DNA of 64,000 bases from Charina bottae (GCA_023362775.1 JALMGJ010000019.1:5378001-5442000); one strand, 5' to 3'. Counted from the stretch's first letter, positions 1 to 12,332 are shown. A program made the numbers and translations. The notes: generated from the letters alone by a model not told the origin.

Positions 1-740
1 GCAACAAGACATTGCTATGCAGACTGTCTTTCCTGAATACATATATCTTGAACTATTTTGATAACCTTGCAGACCCCCAAGTTTTGCCATTTTGCCTAAT
101 GAGCAGGGCAGTGGAAGTTTAGTTTGGTGTGATCAGAGAACACTGGTTGACCTCCGTATTGTCCCAATATCCTAACTAGCAAAGGCTAGCCAAGCAAAGA
201 AATTGATTTTAGAAGTAGTTGTACCCCTAGTTGCATCAAAAAGTCAAGATTCTGATATTCAATGTGTTGGGCTATGACATACATGGCTTGGCTAGGCAAA
301 GGCCAAATTATTCTACATCCTAATGAAGCTAGGAGTTGTTGACTATAGCAGAGCCCTAAGATCATCTACAACTTTTCAACTTGGAATAAAATGTAATAAT
401 CTGATGTCTAATCTAGCAACCAGTGTTGAGATAAGGACAAATGCATCAAACTATTCAGCCTTTCCTTTCATTTGTGAAGTGGGGGTTCCATCATATAATC
501 AGTCATCTTGGAAACTGTAGGATTTACAGTTCCATCGGATAATCTCTAGTCTTGGAAACCTAACTCAATATTCTTCTTTGAGACTAATCTCTGATGGCTC
601 TGGGGAAAGATGGCATGGTACCCTCTGGCTTAAAATGCTCCAGCAGTTAACGACTCTATATAATTTACTGCTGAAAATGCAAGCTTCCTTCCTTCTTTTC
701 TCATGGTCCTGTCTGGCTCTGCTCTACTTTGGCCTTGGAA
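1..740. other. No recognisable feature
   Basis: I see no gene, repeat family or strong motif in this AT-rich stretch. Short open frames near 323-520 and 578-772 have no recognisable domain and are typical of chance. Confidence 0.5.
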
Positions 741-774
741 AACAAACAAACAAACAAACAAACAAACAATAAAT

Positions 775-809
<35 letters not shown>
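741..809. repeat. Compound microsatellite (AAAC)n/(AGAC)n
   Basis: About seven AAAC units are followed by about nine AGAC units. The tract directly abuts the 3' tail of the minus-strand SINE at 806-986, so it probably grew from that tail. Confidence 0.95.
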
Positions 810-811
<2 letters not shown>

Positions 812-986
812 TCCTTGCTGTCTTCTTGGCAAGATTTTGGAAGTGGTTGGCCATTGCCTTCTTCCTAAGGCTGAAAGAGAATGACTGTCCAAGGTTACCC
901 AGCTGGCTTTGTGCCTAAGTCTGGACTACAATTCACAGTCTCCTGGTTTTTAGCCTGGTGCCTTAACCACTAGACCAAACTGGCCC
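806..986 (-). mobile_element. tRNA-derived SINE with BovB/RTE-type tail
   Basis: On the minus strand the element opens with a tRNA-like head (GCCAGTTTGGTCTAGTGG, then GGTTAAGGCACC), the usual place of a pol III A box. A core with CAGCTGGGTAACCTTGG follows, then the end motif AATGGCCAACCACTTCC and GCAAGGACTTGT. The same order is seen in the copies at 14.5, 51.1 and 55.9 kb. It resembles the Squam1-like squamate SINEs that use RTE/BovB machinery; the exact subfamily name is uncertain. The last tail bases are replaced by the microsatellite. Confidence 0.85.
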
Positions 987-1039
987 TATTTATTTATTTG
1001 TTTCTCCAAATGCTCTGAGCTTTTTCTTCCTCTCTCTGA

Positions 1040-1235
1040 TGGTGATGCCCAAGCAGGGAGTTCCAAAATCTGAAAGCAACTACCAAGAAAGTCTCTACAT
1101 GAGTGAATGAGTGAGCTCCCAGTGAATGTGCATTTTAGTGTGATGGACAGAAGGAAACGTTTCTTGCCTGTATCTTAAAATCAAGGTCAGCTTATACAAC
1201 TTAGAACAGCAATGCACCAGGTTCTGGGAGGAATG
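1040..1235. mobile_element. Possible degraded L2/CR1-type LINE fragment
   Basis: The text around GGAGTTCCAAAATCTGAAAGC, followed by an AAGAAAGTCTCT block, resembles the 3' portion of tetrapod L2-type LINEs, where a 'fit together, lost property' block occurs at this spacing. Divergence is high and orientation is uncertain. Confidence 0.3.
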
Positions 1236-2553
1236 ATGCTGCCATGAGCAGGAGTCATAACACTCCTACACAGGGCAATGGGCTTTTGCAAAGTAGCTAA
1301 GAAAAGAGCAGGTCAGCCCCAAGGGACTAATTGTGTCAGTGCATGTAAAGAGCCTACCAAAATTATTTTAAGAAGTAAAGAAAAAGAACAGCTTTTTTAT
1401 TTCTTAAGATTCTTAGAATTAATGCACAAGAAGCACTTTGAACACTCCAAAAGTATATCATAGCAAAAGCAATAACAACAGTACAATAAAATACAATAGA
1501 TAAGAAAGGACACTGTTTCATTGAAGCCAGTCTAAGATGGTATAGAGGATCTGCCTTACATTAAAAGAGCAAAGCGGCAGGCATGGACATGTAGGAAAAG
1601 AAAAGAAAATCTTACCAAACTTCTTTCCCATACGTATGTCTAAAGGTGATGCATGATGCCTTCTGATAAAAACCATGAAAATGGTAAAGGCCACAGCTAG
1701 TGACAAAGCCACCAAATGCAAGCAAGTGTAAAGAATATTGTACAAACATGAGCTTGAACAAAGCCAGAAAGGATAGCCGAAGTTACAACAGAGCAAAGCA
1801 CTGATAAGAAAAAGTCAAAATAGACAATAAAATGAAGCTCTCACAAGAGGTTTGAATAGATAATAGGTCTTTTTCGAAGCATATTCTCTTGGGCTGTAGA
1901 GGTAGGCTTTAAGACCTTTAAGAAGAAAGGTTCATTATTATGAGCTAAAAACCAGCCAGTCTGAAAGACTGCTTAGGTTTGTAGTCGAGCAAGAATAGGA
2001 CAAAAGCATTAGACGAACATCATGGATATATTCCTTGTTCCACCCGTTACGAATGATACTAATGTGTTAAGATCTTTGACATGGGCAAGACAATGTAAAC
2101 GTTGGGGCACAATCAGACAGACATATTAAAGTGTTCTCCATCAGGCCTTGTACCAGAAACAGACTAACAAACAAACAAATAAAACCTCAAATGTCCTGCC
2201 CTGATCGCTGACCCCTGTTTTGATGCTGTCCTTCCTGGTTTAATGCAGGACAAATTAAGTCAAGCAATTGGTGGATTCCCCTAGTTTCATTTCTTCTCCA
2301 CCAAGTGTCACCTGCTGAGGTGAAAACAGGCACTGTTTAATTTCCCTAATGTGTGGTGAGATAATGTAGAGAGTAAGGGAGATAATCTTGACAGAAATAT
2401 GAAAGAACTCTTACCTAGGCAAAGAGAGCTAAAACATTATTTAAGTCCTGAGAAGTAAGATAATATTTGGAAGAGGATCAGGCAAATGCTTCCCTGATTC
2501 ATTGGGTATAGGAAGGAGGGGAGGCAATAGCACAATCAGACTTACAAGATTGA
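1236..2553. other. No recognisable feature
   Basis: AT-rich sequence with short A-rich runs. The open frame at 1518-1796 (minus) shows hydrophobic residues but no family signature and no splice or promoter context. Confidence 0.45.
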
Positions 2554-2670
2554 TGTCAGCCCCACTAGATAGTCCAGATCGGAAAGTCGACTCCCCAGGA
2601 AGATTAGAACTATATTTTATTGAGATAGGTAATAGTAACAGAATCTTGCAAATCGGAATGTGCCCCTTGA
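2554..2670 (-). mobile_element. 3' fragment of the window's main LTR family
   Basis: Read on the minus strand this matches the 3' part of the LTRs at 7333-7601 and 10231-10499: TTTGCAAGATTCTGTTA, then CAATAAAAT (polyadenylation-like), then CTGGACTATC and the terminus GGGGCTGACA. The 5' half is diverged or missing. It is a strongly mutated solo LTR remnant. Confidence 0.6.
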
Positions 2671-3413
2671 TTATTGCTCCTTGATTATTAACCCAGAAGG
2701 AAAAGAGGTGTCAGTTAGGAAAGCAAGAGCAATTGCAGAAATCTCCCCATGTAGGACATCAGTTCATGTCATGCTGTTGTGAACTACAGCCTCCCCCTAT
2801 GTACCTCTCAAAGATAAGATGTTGAAAGACATAGGGACTTGCAGTGAATCAGAAGACTTCTGTTTCTACAGCAAAGCCACTGATAGATTGCAGTTCCTGT
2901 ATGTATGTGTGTGTGTGTATACTGTCACTTTTCTTTCTTTTTTTTTAAAAAAAGTATATTTTAAAGCGAGGACTATCAAAATAATGGTTTCTTCCCTTGA
3001 CTACCATTAATGAACTCTACATTATCCAAACTCTTCCAGCACTGAAGATGGTACTGCTTTGGTGGACAGACAACTCAAGCCATCCGGTTGCTTGGGAAAC
3101 TGATTTATGGTAATGCTGTAATTGCTGTACTGTTACAATTTCATTACCCGTTAATTTGGAAATAGGAATCCTGTAGCCCACAGTGTCATTTGACGCTTCT
3201 CTACCTTTCTATATCTCTACACAAAAATAGCCATATTTAAATAGTAATTGCTCCTCATAGAATCAGTAGCAGAACATGGAAACATTGGTAGAGTATGTAA
3301 GTTCTGTATACAGTATTCTGTAGCCCAGATCTGAAGCTTGAGATGGATGGAGGAAACTTATCTCCTTGCTTATCAGGTGATTGTAGCTCCAAAGGCCTAG
3401 CAGGTACAAAGGC
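2671..3413. other. No recognisable feature
   Basis: Contains a short (GT)n run near 2904-2919 and a T-rich run near 2935. No element or gene recognised. Confidence 0.45.
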
Positions 3414-3424
3414 TATTATGTGTA
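3414..3424. repeat. Target-site duplication of Sauria SINE (left)
   Basis: TATTATGTGTA here is repeated exactly at 3766-3776, on the far side of the SINE. An 11-bp duplication fits target-primed reverse transcription. Confidence 0.9.
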
Positions 3425-3765
3425 AAGGTAAAGGTAAAGGTACCCCCCGCACATTTGTGCAGTCGTGTCCGACTCTAGGGGCCGGTGCTCATCTCCGTTT
3501 GTTAGCCGAAGAGCCAGCGTTGTCCGAAGACGCTTCCACGGTCATGTGGCTGGCATGACGCACGCGGAACGCTGTTACCTACCCACCGAAGTGGTACCTA
3601 TTAATCTACTTGCATTTGCATGCTTTCGAATTGCTAGGTTGGCAAGAGCTGGAGCTAGTGCGGGAGCTCACTCCGCACGCAGGGCTAGGGATTTGAACCT
3701 CCGAACTTGTGATCTTCCGATTGACAAGCCTGGCATCTTACCCACTGAGCCACCATGCCCCTCAG
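3425..3765 (-). mobile_element. Sauria SINE, full length
   Basis: On the minus strand: a tRNA-like head with GGTGGCTCAGTGGGTAAG (A-box region) and GGTTCAAATCC (B box, plus-strand complement 3689-3699). The Sauria core follows (AGCAATTCGAAAGCATGCAA, then CACTTCGGTGGGTAGGTAAC, then CATGACCGTGG), then the RTE-like end TAGAGTCGGACACGACTGC and a terminal (ACCTTT)n-type run. It is about 340 bp, the usual length, and is bounded by an 11-bp duplication. Few disabling changes are visible, so it is fairly young. Confidence 0.95.
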
Positions 3766-3776
3766 TATTATGTGTA
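3766..3776. repeat. Target-site duplication of Sauria SINE (right)
   Basis: Exact partner of 3414-3424. Confidence 0.9.
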
Positions 3777-4603
3777 CTCCATCAGAAATGGCAGAGGAGA
3801 CACGAGGCCATATTAGCTTGGAGAAAGGAGAAGGCTGAACTTGCAGATTGGTAATGGTGGAGATAGGTCTATGTGCTTTCTGGTGTGAAAAGTAGTACAA
3901 GAATATATTAAGTCCTCAGATATTGAAGCCTTTCAAATGGAGTGGGGAAATTCCTGCACGATGAATGGATGTTTGCCTTGGCTGACTAAAGAAATGTGGG
4001 CCTCAGGAAAATGGATATAGGATATTGTTGAGAACAGTGCCCCTTTTAGCTTTCTGGTTATTCATCAGTTGCTAATTCTATTCCTTCTACCTAACAGTGT
4101 TTACCTTTATTCAGCCAATAGTCTTCAGACAAATGGGGGGATTTAGCAAAATAATCACATCAGCCAACCTGGCTATTCATCCTACTGGCTTTGTATGTAT
4201 GAATGCACGTATCCTCCATATTTCTATCCTGCCACAATCCAGAATTTACTTGAAAGGAAGACTTGTATCCCCCCTCCCATAATTGTCTTTTAAAATGGAA
4301 GGTCATCTTAGATTCATTGAGAATATGTAATGAAAGTAGACCATCCCCCCCTCCCGTCTTCATGGGCTAGATCATCTTAAATTGAGGGTTGGATTCCTTT
4401 TAGGTAGTTCATTAGTGAAATAAATTAATCAAGTGGCAATTCTGAAATATGAAGATAGAGAAGAAAAGAAGGAAGAGGAAATACTCAGGCCAATGTTTTC
4501 TCTGAGCCCACCTACCATCGGCATGAATCTGGGATGATGAGAACACATGACCTTCATCACCATTTTTCTCCCTTTTCTTTCCACTACTTTTTAAAGGTCA
4601 CTT
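3777..4603. other. No recognisable feature
   Basis: No element, exon or structured repeat recognised. Confidence 0.45.
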
Positions 4604-4674
4604 CAGGCTTCTTGATCGGAAGGTCGGCGGTTCGAATCCCTAGCCATGTGTGCGGAGTGAGCTCCTGCACTCGC
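4604..4674 (+). mobile_element. Sauria SINE head fragment
   Basis: CTTGATCGGAAGGTCGG and GGTTCGAATCCCTAG (a good pol III B box), then GTGCGGAGTGAGCTCCTGCACT, match the tRNA-like head of the Sauria SINEs at 3.4 and 52.5 kb. The A-box end and the whole core and tail are absent. It is an internal fragment left by deletion. Confidence 0.85.
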
Positions 4675-4783
4675 CTTTTTTACATGGATCCAGGTTGGTT
4701 TCATCCAGAAGACATCCTTCATGCTTTCATCATGGAACATCGTCTCTGTCTCCATGAGAGACCCAACACCCTCGTTCTGTCGA

Positions 4784-4857
4784 AAAATTTAGGGAAATTG
4801 TAAAAACTAGTTGAAGGGGAAAAAATTAGGGAAATTGTAAAAACTAGTTGAAGGAAA
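4784..4857. repeat. 37-bp direct tandem duplication
   Basis: The block AGGGAAATTGTAAAAACTAG occurs at 4791 and again at 4828, with nearly identical flanks. A recent local duplication. Confidence 0.9.
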
Positions 4858-4964
4858 AGAATTGAGATGCCAAGGATTGACTTCTGTGTTATTCATATCA
4901 CTGAAGCTCATATTTAAGCTTTGTTTTATTACAGCTATCAGGGTTTTTAAATTGTTTTATGTAT

Positions 4965-5095
4965 ATGTTATTTAAATAGTTTATGCATACACTGTTGTAT
5001 GGAGCTATTGATTTTACATTGAAAGCTGCCTAGTGGGCTTTTGGGGGAATTGAAGTGGGGCATAAATCTCCTGCCTCAAATAAAACAATTAAAAA
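4965..5095 (+). mobile_element. Possible old L2-type 3' end
   Basis: AAAGCTGCCTAGTGGGCTTT followed by a GGGGCATAAAT block resembles the degenerate 3' end of L2-type LINEs (a 'CTGCC...GGG...ATAAAT' layout) seen clearly elsewhere in the window. Confidence 0.35.
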
Positions 5096-6580
5096 ATTAG
5101 TCTAAAGTGCATACTTAGTTCCATTACCTTGTCACGCAGTCCCAAAATTGTAGAAATCAGGAAGCCTGACCTGTGATTTTGTGGGTTCTTAAAAATCTTT
5201 TAAAAGCTTGATCATTGTGGTGGACTTTTTCTACCATGCCGGAGGGCACACATTATACTCAGGAACAGTATAAACAAAAGCAACCTTCATCCACCCCACA
5301 GCACCAGTATCTCTCACCTTTTATATGAGAGTGTAATATTGTGTTGCTGGTTGCATCACTGGGACTTGCAGAAATCTTGAGTTAAAAAATGAAATGCAAT
5401 TGGGTTGATTCTTTCCTTCTTCTCCAAATACAGGATGAAACTGTACGAGAGGTTAAATGAGTATACATTAAGTCTGCAAAGCATTTAAAATTCATGTATT
5501 TGTCCAACCTTTCCCTTTCCTGTTGAAAGTTAATTAAAAGTCAAAATCTATATTTATATACCGTAGGTAGAATTTTAGCTCAAGATACATGGCATCGGGT
5601 TCAAAACAGATGGAGAATACCAGTGCTGGTGAAATGCTATCAAATTATTTTATTGGTTTAATATGGTATAACTCCATCCGTTTTATCATTTGTTTCACTG
5701 TCTGACTGCTTTATGTCATGATTTTGCAGTTCACAGTTATTTTTGCCTACTGGGACACGCTTTGTTAAAACACGTGGTGCCCAGTTTTAAAATAAATGAA
5801 TGTACACTTTCATATATGCATGAGTCTATTTGAATTTTCATCACATATGTGTTTAACTGCAATACAAGACTTACTTATTTTCCCTGTCTGATGGGTTTCT
5901 TTTAGGGAATGATACAGACCACAGACAAGGAGTATCACTTTTTTCCCTCCCTTTATTGCAAGGGAGGACTTATTATACAAAATAATAGAATTCTTTTTGA
6001 AGCAAAATGGATAATATCCCTTAATTTCTAAATCTTATTGCAATATCTGTAATTATTTACTCATATACCTATATTTATAATTTCTATATACTATATCTAA
6101 TTCTCAGAATTCCTATCTCCAGTTTTTATGAGTTTCTATGAACTCGTTTTCCTCTTTTATCCCTTTTCCTTTACAGGCAGCCTTGAATTACCTACAGGTA
6201 TATAAATTACCAGACTTAGTCAACCCAGTCCTTGGCTGCTCTCCCAGCTCTGGATTGTGGGGAAACTCCTCTGTCTGAGTTCTTGCCAATCTTAAGCTGT
6301 TCACTTTTCCTGCTTTCCAACACATGGATGCAATTTAATTGATTAATTAACTTACACACTTGCATAAGGCATTTTCCTTTTATAGCTGGAGTGCAAGTGC
6401 GGTCCAGCTAATCCAGCTGATTCAAAGTCCCAGAAAGAGTTGGTACTGACTTCTGTGAAGCTCTCTTTCTGCGGTCCACCACCTTGTCGCATCAAGTCCC
6501 AGAAAAGCAAGCTTTTCTTCTTCTCCGTTAGCAGAGTCTGGCAGATAACTTTCTCACACAGAAAAGGAGGCTGGTGGGCT
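5096..6580. other. No recognisable feature
   Basis: 1.5 kb of AT-rich sequence without a recognised element or exon. Confidence 0.45.
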
Positions 6581-7184
6581 TATTTTATTTTATTTATTTT
6601 ATTTTTCAAATTTATTCCCCGCCCATCTCCCATGCAAGGGACTCTGGGCAGGTTACAACAAATACAATTTAAAAACTATACAAAAATATCTAAAAACACA
6701 GCAGAGAATAAATAAAATAAAATCCAAGATGGATTAGGACCCGCAGATAGATCATGGAGCTACGGGGCCAGCCAACCCCAGGAGGCACTACCACCTCCGT
6801 CGTCCCAGGCCAGGTGGCAGAGCCAGGTCTTAAGGGCCTTCCGAAAGGCCAGGAGGGAGGGGGCCAGTCTCACCTCCGGGGGCAAGATATTCCATAGGGC
6901 GGGCGCTATCGCAGAGAAGGCACGCCTCCTGGACCCCGCTAGGTGGAATTCTCTTGTTGAGGGGGTCCGAAGCATGCCCTCTCTGCAAGCACGGGTGGGG
7001 CGGGCTGACGTTATTGGGACGAGACGGTCCCTCAGGTACCCTGGTCCTATGCCATGTAGGGATTTAAAGGTAATCACCAACACCTTGAATTGGACCCGGA
7101 AGCAAACTGGCACCCAATGCAGCTCGCGTAGCAGAGGTGTCACATGTGCCAATCTCCTGGCACCCATAACTGCTCGTGCAGCCA
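6581..7184 (-). mobile_element. L2-clade LINE, 3' fragment
   Basis: The plus strand shows the complement of an L2 3' end: an ATTT-rich tail, then CCCGCCCATCTCCCATGC. It runs into coding sequence on the minus strand (7191-6760, 143 codons), whose product contains TPLLRELHWVPVCFRVQFK and PALWNILPPEVR. These match the C-terminal part of the L2 protein at 46-48 kb. The reverse transcriptase core is missing, as expected of a 5'-truncated insertion. The frame is still open. Confidence 0.9.
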
Positions 7185-7224
7185 CTTGCAAAGAAAAGGA
7201 AGGGCTTGCAAAGAAAAGGAAGGA
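7185..7224. repeat. 20-bp tandem duplication
   Basis: CTTGCAAAGAAAAGGAAGG occurs twice in direct succession at the 5' break of the L2 fragment. Confidence 0.9.
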
Positions 7225-7332
7225 GCTGGTTAGATTTGAGGAAAGACTTTGGGGGTATGGGGGAGAAGTGTGAATGGCTGGTAAACCAAAATGGATTCTA
7301 GGTAGTGTTGGGTGCTGAAGTTTGTTGGTTCA

Positions 7333-7601
7333 TGTAATCATATGTGGGAATGTCCTTGGTAGACAGGAGGAAGAGCCGCAGACTAGACAACAGTCAGACA
7401 AGCAGCAGCTGAGTCTCCAGATGGAATGTGGGCATGGCAAAGGTCTCAGAAGGGACCCTCCCTAGTTTCTTGGACTGTAAAGGTGAGGGAGGAGAGATGT
7501 ACTTTCAGACTTGCAAGATTCTGTTAATGTAAACTTACAGTAAAGATAGAGCTAGAACTTCTGGATGTGCTTCTTGTCTGGACTACCTTGTAAGGCTGAC
7601 A
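7333..7601 (+). mobile_element. Solo LTR, family shared by five loci
   Basis: Begins TGTAATCATATGTGGGAA and ends AAGGCTGACA, so it has the TG...CA ends of LTRs. CAGACTTGCAAGATTCTGTT followed by a weak polyadenylation-like AGTAAAG lies about 60 bases from the end. The left flank GTTCA and right flank GTTCT agree in four of five bases, a plausible decayed 5-bp target duplication. No gag, pol or env is adjacent, so it is a solo LTR. Retrovirus-like or Gypsy-like origin cannot be decided. Confidence 0.75.
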
Positions 7602-10071
7602 GTTCTGGAGGTTCCTGGGTCAGGACTCCTGAAATGGTCTTCAGTAAGATCAAGAGAAGACTACTAAACAATGCCAGCAAAGACATATCTTCTTGGTACA
7701 GAAGTATTCTAGGAGGAGGCTGAAGAGTGAAGACCAGGTGCTTGGGAAATTGCCAGCCAATTACCCTTACTTAAGTCTAACGAAGGCAGAAGAGGGAGGG
7801 TAGTTTACTTACTTACACTAAAAGAGTAAGTCATACATCCAAGTCTCATTCCATTGCTAAAGGAAACAGGGGGGTGGTTTGACACTCTGCTTGTTTATCT
7901 AGACTGGCTGAAAACTGAATTGATTCTTACAGTTGAAAACAAAACTGAAAAACTCTTTTAATAGCCAAAAATAGAAAGAAATCACAAAGAAATGTTGTGT
8001 GCTGTGTATTGAATCATGTACTGAAGATTCAAAACCCTTGGATAGACATACTTATTTAACAATACTGCCTATCAATGTTGACATTTCTGGTTTTTATAAA
8101 AGAACCAGATATAGTATTATGGATGAATATATGACCTAAATATACTGTATTCATTGGATCTTGGACTGGATTGAGTTGACTACGAATCCAACCTTATGTA
8201 CAAATAATTGTAACACCACAAAGAACTGCTAAGATTCAGATTTATACAATATATTGCCATGCCATAATTAGTTCACTTTTTGGCTTAGCATGATGTATAA
8301 GATATGCTTTGGAATGCTTATGATTGTGAGAACAGAGTTTACTTTCCATACATTAAAGCAACAATGTCTATGTCTATTGTCAGGGACTTTGGAAAAAAAG
8401 ATGGGGATGCTGTTACAAATCAAAGGGGGGTACAGTGTTTTGCATCAGTTTTGAAACACTCCTCCTGAATTATTTTCAAAGTAGGCACAGCCCTAGTGTA
8501 AACCCACTCCAAGAGTGAAAATATGGGTTCAAACCAAATGGGTGAGGTTGCACATCAAGCCCAAACAAAATCACATTATGATTTAGTGAATGTGTGAACT
8601 CAGTGACATGAATAACAATAATTGATGTCATTGTGGAAAAGGAGAATGAAAAACAAACCCAATAGAGCTACAGAAGAACATCATGAGATTTTAAATATTT
8701 TGTGGTACAAAAACTGACTCACTTGATGCAGCTTGAAAGAACAGCTCAAGTTCTAATTCTGAGGATCCCTTATTATGTCTCTTCTTTCTCTGAGCCTGTG
8801 GGAACCAATTAATTGATTAAAACTATAATTTTGGTTTATCAAGCATGCCAGACTTCACTGCATTTTCCTTCAGGAACATTAGCCAGTCACCTTTCATCTG
8901 GCAAAAAGAAATCCTCAGCATGATTACTGTTATAATATCCTTTACAATGGGGAGAAAAGCGAACTTAGATTTTAGTCAGAATTACAGACAGAGCTAAGAC
9001 AGAACTGCTAGCTAAGGAATAAATCTTTTCTAAGCTTTGAACTGGGATGGGAAAAAAGTTTAAGGCATCTTAAAAGAAAACAGGAATAGTATCTTCAGAC
9101 CTGTATGTTGATGCAAGCTAACATCCTCTCAGGCATACTATATGCTTATTCTTTTAGGAATATCAATTGTGCCTATTAAATACCACCAGGTATCTTTTTC
9201 AAGCCACTAGCTCTATATTAATCTTAAGAATGTCAAAGGAATTTGAGAATGCTTAGTCCGGAGCAAATGATCTAAATACTGCTGTCAAATTAACTTAGCT
9301 TTTTGATGCAAAATTCTATTCCTACTCTGGTAGACTTGTTAACTACACAGGTCTGCATTTTCTCCATCTTCTTGTTCTTCCTGTCCTAGAAAAGACATAC
9401 AGATTTAGATTACATTTCAAAATTTAGCTTTATAGACATACTGTATCTCAAAGGCATGGAAGGGAGCATAGTGGACTTTCCAAATGTGGCTGAATGACAA
9501 TCTTCAGTTGCAATGGCTATCATGGCCAATTGTGAAGGATATTAAAATTGTAATTCAAGGACATCTGAGGACCCACATCTTCTCCACTAGTGTTCTTGCT
9601 TAATTGTATGTTTCCCAAATACAGATTCAGGAAAAAATTGTAACCGGTCTCCTCTGAGATCTGTGTTCTACCTCAGACCTAGTGATTTGTGGGGACTTGA
9701 AGTTAACACTACAACAGAATCGTTCCATATGTCTGGCGTCCAGAGTCACAGAGCATGGATGCCATCTATGCATGTTCTGCATTCATTCTTTTAATGCAAA
9801 GCTGTCAAAGTTATTAGGATACTTTTTGAAGGTGGAGGACCCCTCAGGTAGATTGATAAAATCTGTAAAATCATTTTCATTCCTTAACCAGGAGTCAGTT
9901 GTTTTCAGATCAACATAGTAATGCTAGCTATAAAGGTCCTGGAAGTAGCAATTTAAAAACTGTTGAACAGATGAGATAGGTGTGCTCCTCAAAAACAACT
10001 AAATGATGCAATCAGATAAACCTTTCAGAAGCAGTCATTGACAACATCCCTTTAAGGGAAATTGGAAGGTG
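7602..10071. other. No recognisable feature
   Basis: 2.5 kb of AT-rich sequence. The short frame at 9682-9918 has no family signature. No element recognised. Confidence 0.45.
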
Positions 10072-10152
10072 CCTTCCTTCCTTCCTTCCTTCCTTCCTTC
10101 CTTCCTTCCTTCCTTCCTTCCTTCCTTCCTTCCTTCCTTCCTTCCTTCCTTC
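10072..10152. repeat. (CCTT)n microsatellite
   Basis: About 20 uninterrupted CCTT units; a pyrimidine/purine strand asymmetry is complete over 80 bases. Confidence 0.97.
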
Positions 10153-10230
10153 ATGGAAAGACAATAAAGAGTTGGTGATAAGTAAAGGTGGTGATTAGGG
10201 TAGAACAAGAAGTAGGCTCATCCACATGAA

Positions 10231-10499
10231 TGTAGTGGTATGTGGGAAAGACCTTGGGAGGCTGGGCCCAGTGATGCTGCCGAGGGAACGGTCAGATAAG
10301 AGGGAGCATAGCCTGAAGGTGGATAGTGGGTGGGGCAAGAGACTCAGAAGGGACCCTCCCTGGTTTCTCAGGCTGTCAAGGAGATGGCAGGAGAATTGTA
10401 CTTTCAGACTTGCAAGATTCTGTTAATGTAGCCTTACAATAAAGTAGAATTGGCTCATCTGGTTGTGTTCCCTGTCTGGTCTACCTGGTAAGGCTAACA
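10231..10499 (+). mobile_element. Solo LTR, same family as 7333-7601
   Basis: Starts TGTAGTGGTATGTGGG and ends AAGGCTAACA, 269 bp like the 7.3-kb copy. An AATAAA signal lies at 10438-10443, after CAGACTTGCAAGATTCTGTT. The block CAGAAGGGACCCTCCC is shared with the copies at 7.3 and 62.7 kb. Immediate flanks (ATGAA, ATATT) do not form a clear duplication, so recombination or decay has removed it. No internal retroviral sequence remains. Confidence 0.8.
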
Positions 10500-10619
10500 A
10501 TATTGGCAGTTTTATTTTTTATTTTATATTTAGATAAAGCTGGAGTTTTCCCCTTGCAATATAAATTATATGTTCCTTGGTTTATGCTACCCTGATTCAT
10601 CTATTTAATAATTCTAATA

Positions 10620-10795
10620 GGAAATAATGTATTAGGCTGGTCAGGTGTTGAATCAGGAGGATGAGGACCAAGTTTGAACTCCCACAAAATCATGATTTTA
10701 ATTTACTCCACATGATTGTTGTGATGATAAAATAAACTAAGCTCCACCTGTATAGCACACTTTAAAAGAGGGAGAAAGTCACAGTTATTTTTCCT
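10620..10795 (+). mobile_element. Possible old tRNA-type SINE
   Basis: GGCTGGTCAGGTG, then AAGTTTGAACTCCC (B-box-like), then TGATTGTTGTGATGATAAAAT resemble the order of a tRNA-type SINE with a 'GTTGTTGTG' core seen at 55.9 kb. Highly diverged. Confidence 0.3.
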
Positions 10796-12332
10796 GTTCT
10801 CTCCATCCTGTTATTTCTGAAATTCCTTCCAAAAAACAACAGCAAATAAGATATTGTCCCAGGGAGAAAACTTTGATATGCAAAGGAAGCCAGCAGATCA
10901 GGAATCCTTTTATGTCATTATGCAAAGAGTGCATTTTAGAAGAACTCATTTATCTACCATCTTTTCTACTAAAATAATGGCATTACAAACCTTTTGGCTG
11001 CAGTTTTGGGAATATGTACATATCTTATAGATGACAATATTTCATGTATTCTTATACATTCATTGCATTTTCTGTAATTGATGGATGATCACCCATTTGT
11101 TTTAAAATCAAGAGTTGCCTTTTTTTATTTCAGACTCTTGAGGTTTTAATAACTGTCAAAATATTTTATTGATGCCTCTTTGACACTCTTAGACTCTAGT
11201 TATACTATTGAGCTTTACATTACTTCACAGCTGTTAACAGTCACAGAATCTCATTACTTGCAAGCTGGTCGATATAGACTCCTTAAGTGAACTGTTGTAC
11301 TTTAGGAGTGTTATTTCAGTGACTATTTGCATAACATGTTAATGAAACATTAGGCAGATGTCAGTCAAAGTTAAAGACTTTAAGGCTCCTCTGATGAGAT
11401 GCTTGTTGCCCAGACCATGCCTTACTACCTGAATAAGTTTGAAATACTTATTATTTCAATATAGGTTTTCTATTCCTTATTTTTCAATGTTTTTAAAGCA
11501 CTCAACAATGTTTAATAACCTTTGTTGTTATTTCATCTATTCTCAATGACATAGAAAAGTCTAAGAAAACTTCTTCAAAGGTTTTTTTTTGCTCAGATAG
11601 GTTAATGTGATTTAGCAAACCCCTAAGTTTACCTCTTGCTTTGTATGTATTAATGGTTCCAATTAACATTGGAACATTGCCAGATTGGAGAAGAATCCAT
11701 TCAGGCAAGGAGAGATCATTCTCAAATCACCCTACTGTAAGTGCATTTTGTGACCCCATAGTGGACAATTTAAGCATAGGGCAATCAAGAACTGTCTAAC
11801 ATTGAAATAAGGTATTTGGGCACAGTCAAATTAGCAATCAAGAGAAACATAGACTTAGACCACAACCATGAATCATTTAAGAGGAATAGACAAAGGGTCA
11901 AACAGAGATGAGGACATTGCAGATTTTCTCCTTACTATTAGCCAACATCAATATAAGCAAGAGATGGCACCACACCCGCATAACAAGAACTAGATAATGA
12001 TGTGTTAATTGCATAGAAAACAACAACACCAGCAACACACTCAATCACATGCAAGTTGGTAAGACAGGCAACTAACTATATTCCACAACTAACCAGCAAA
12101 CCTCCCTGTTCCAAAAACAAGTCATCAAATATGTTAGCTAGGTGGGTGGTGAAACATTTGCATATGAAAAACCAAGCTCACAGAATCCCTACAACCCAAT
12201 ATTCCATCCCTGAGCTATATATATTCTATATCACTGCAAGGTATAATTCTTCCTGAATTTCTTCCTGTACATAGGGCGAACATTGTGTTTATATGTGTTT
12301 TGAAAACATGACATCTTTAATTGCAAAAAAAT
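10796..12332. other. No recognisable feature
   Basis: 1.5 kb without a recognised element. T-rich and AT-rich. Confidence 0.45.

Noticed and set aside
3680..3765. tRNA gene (good B box)
   Set aside because: It is the head of a Sauria SINE with flanking target duplications; no cloverleaf is complete.
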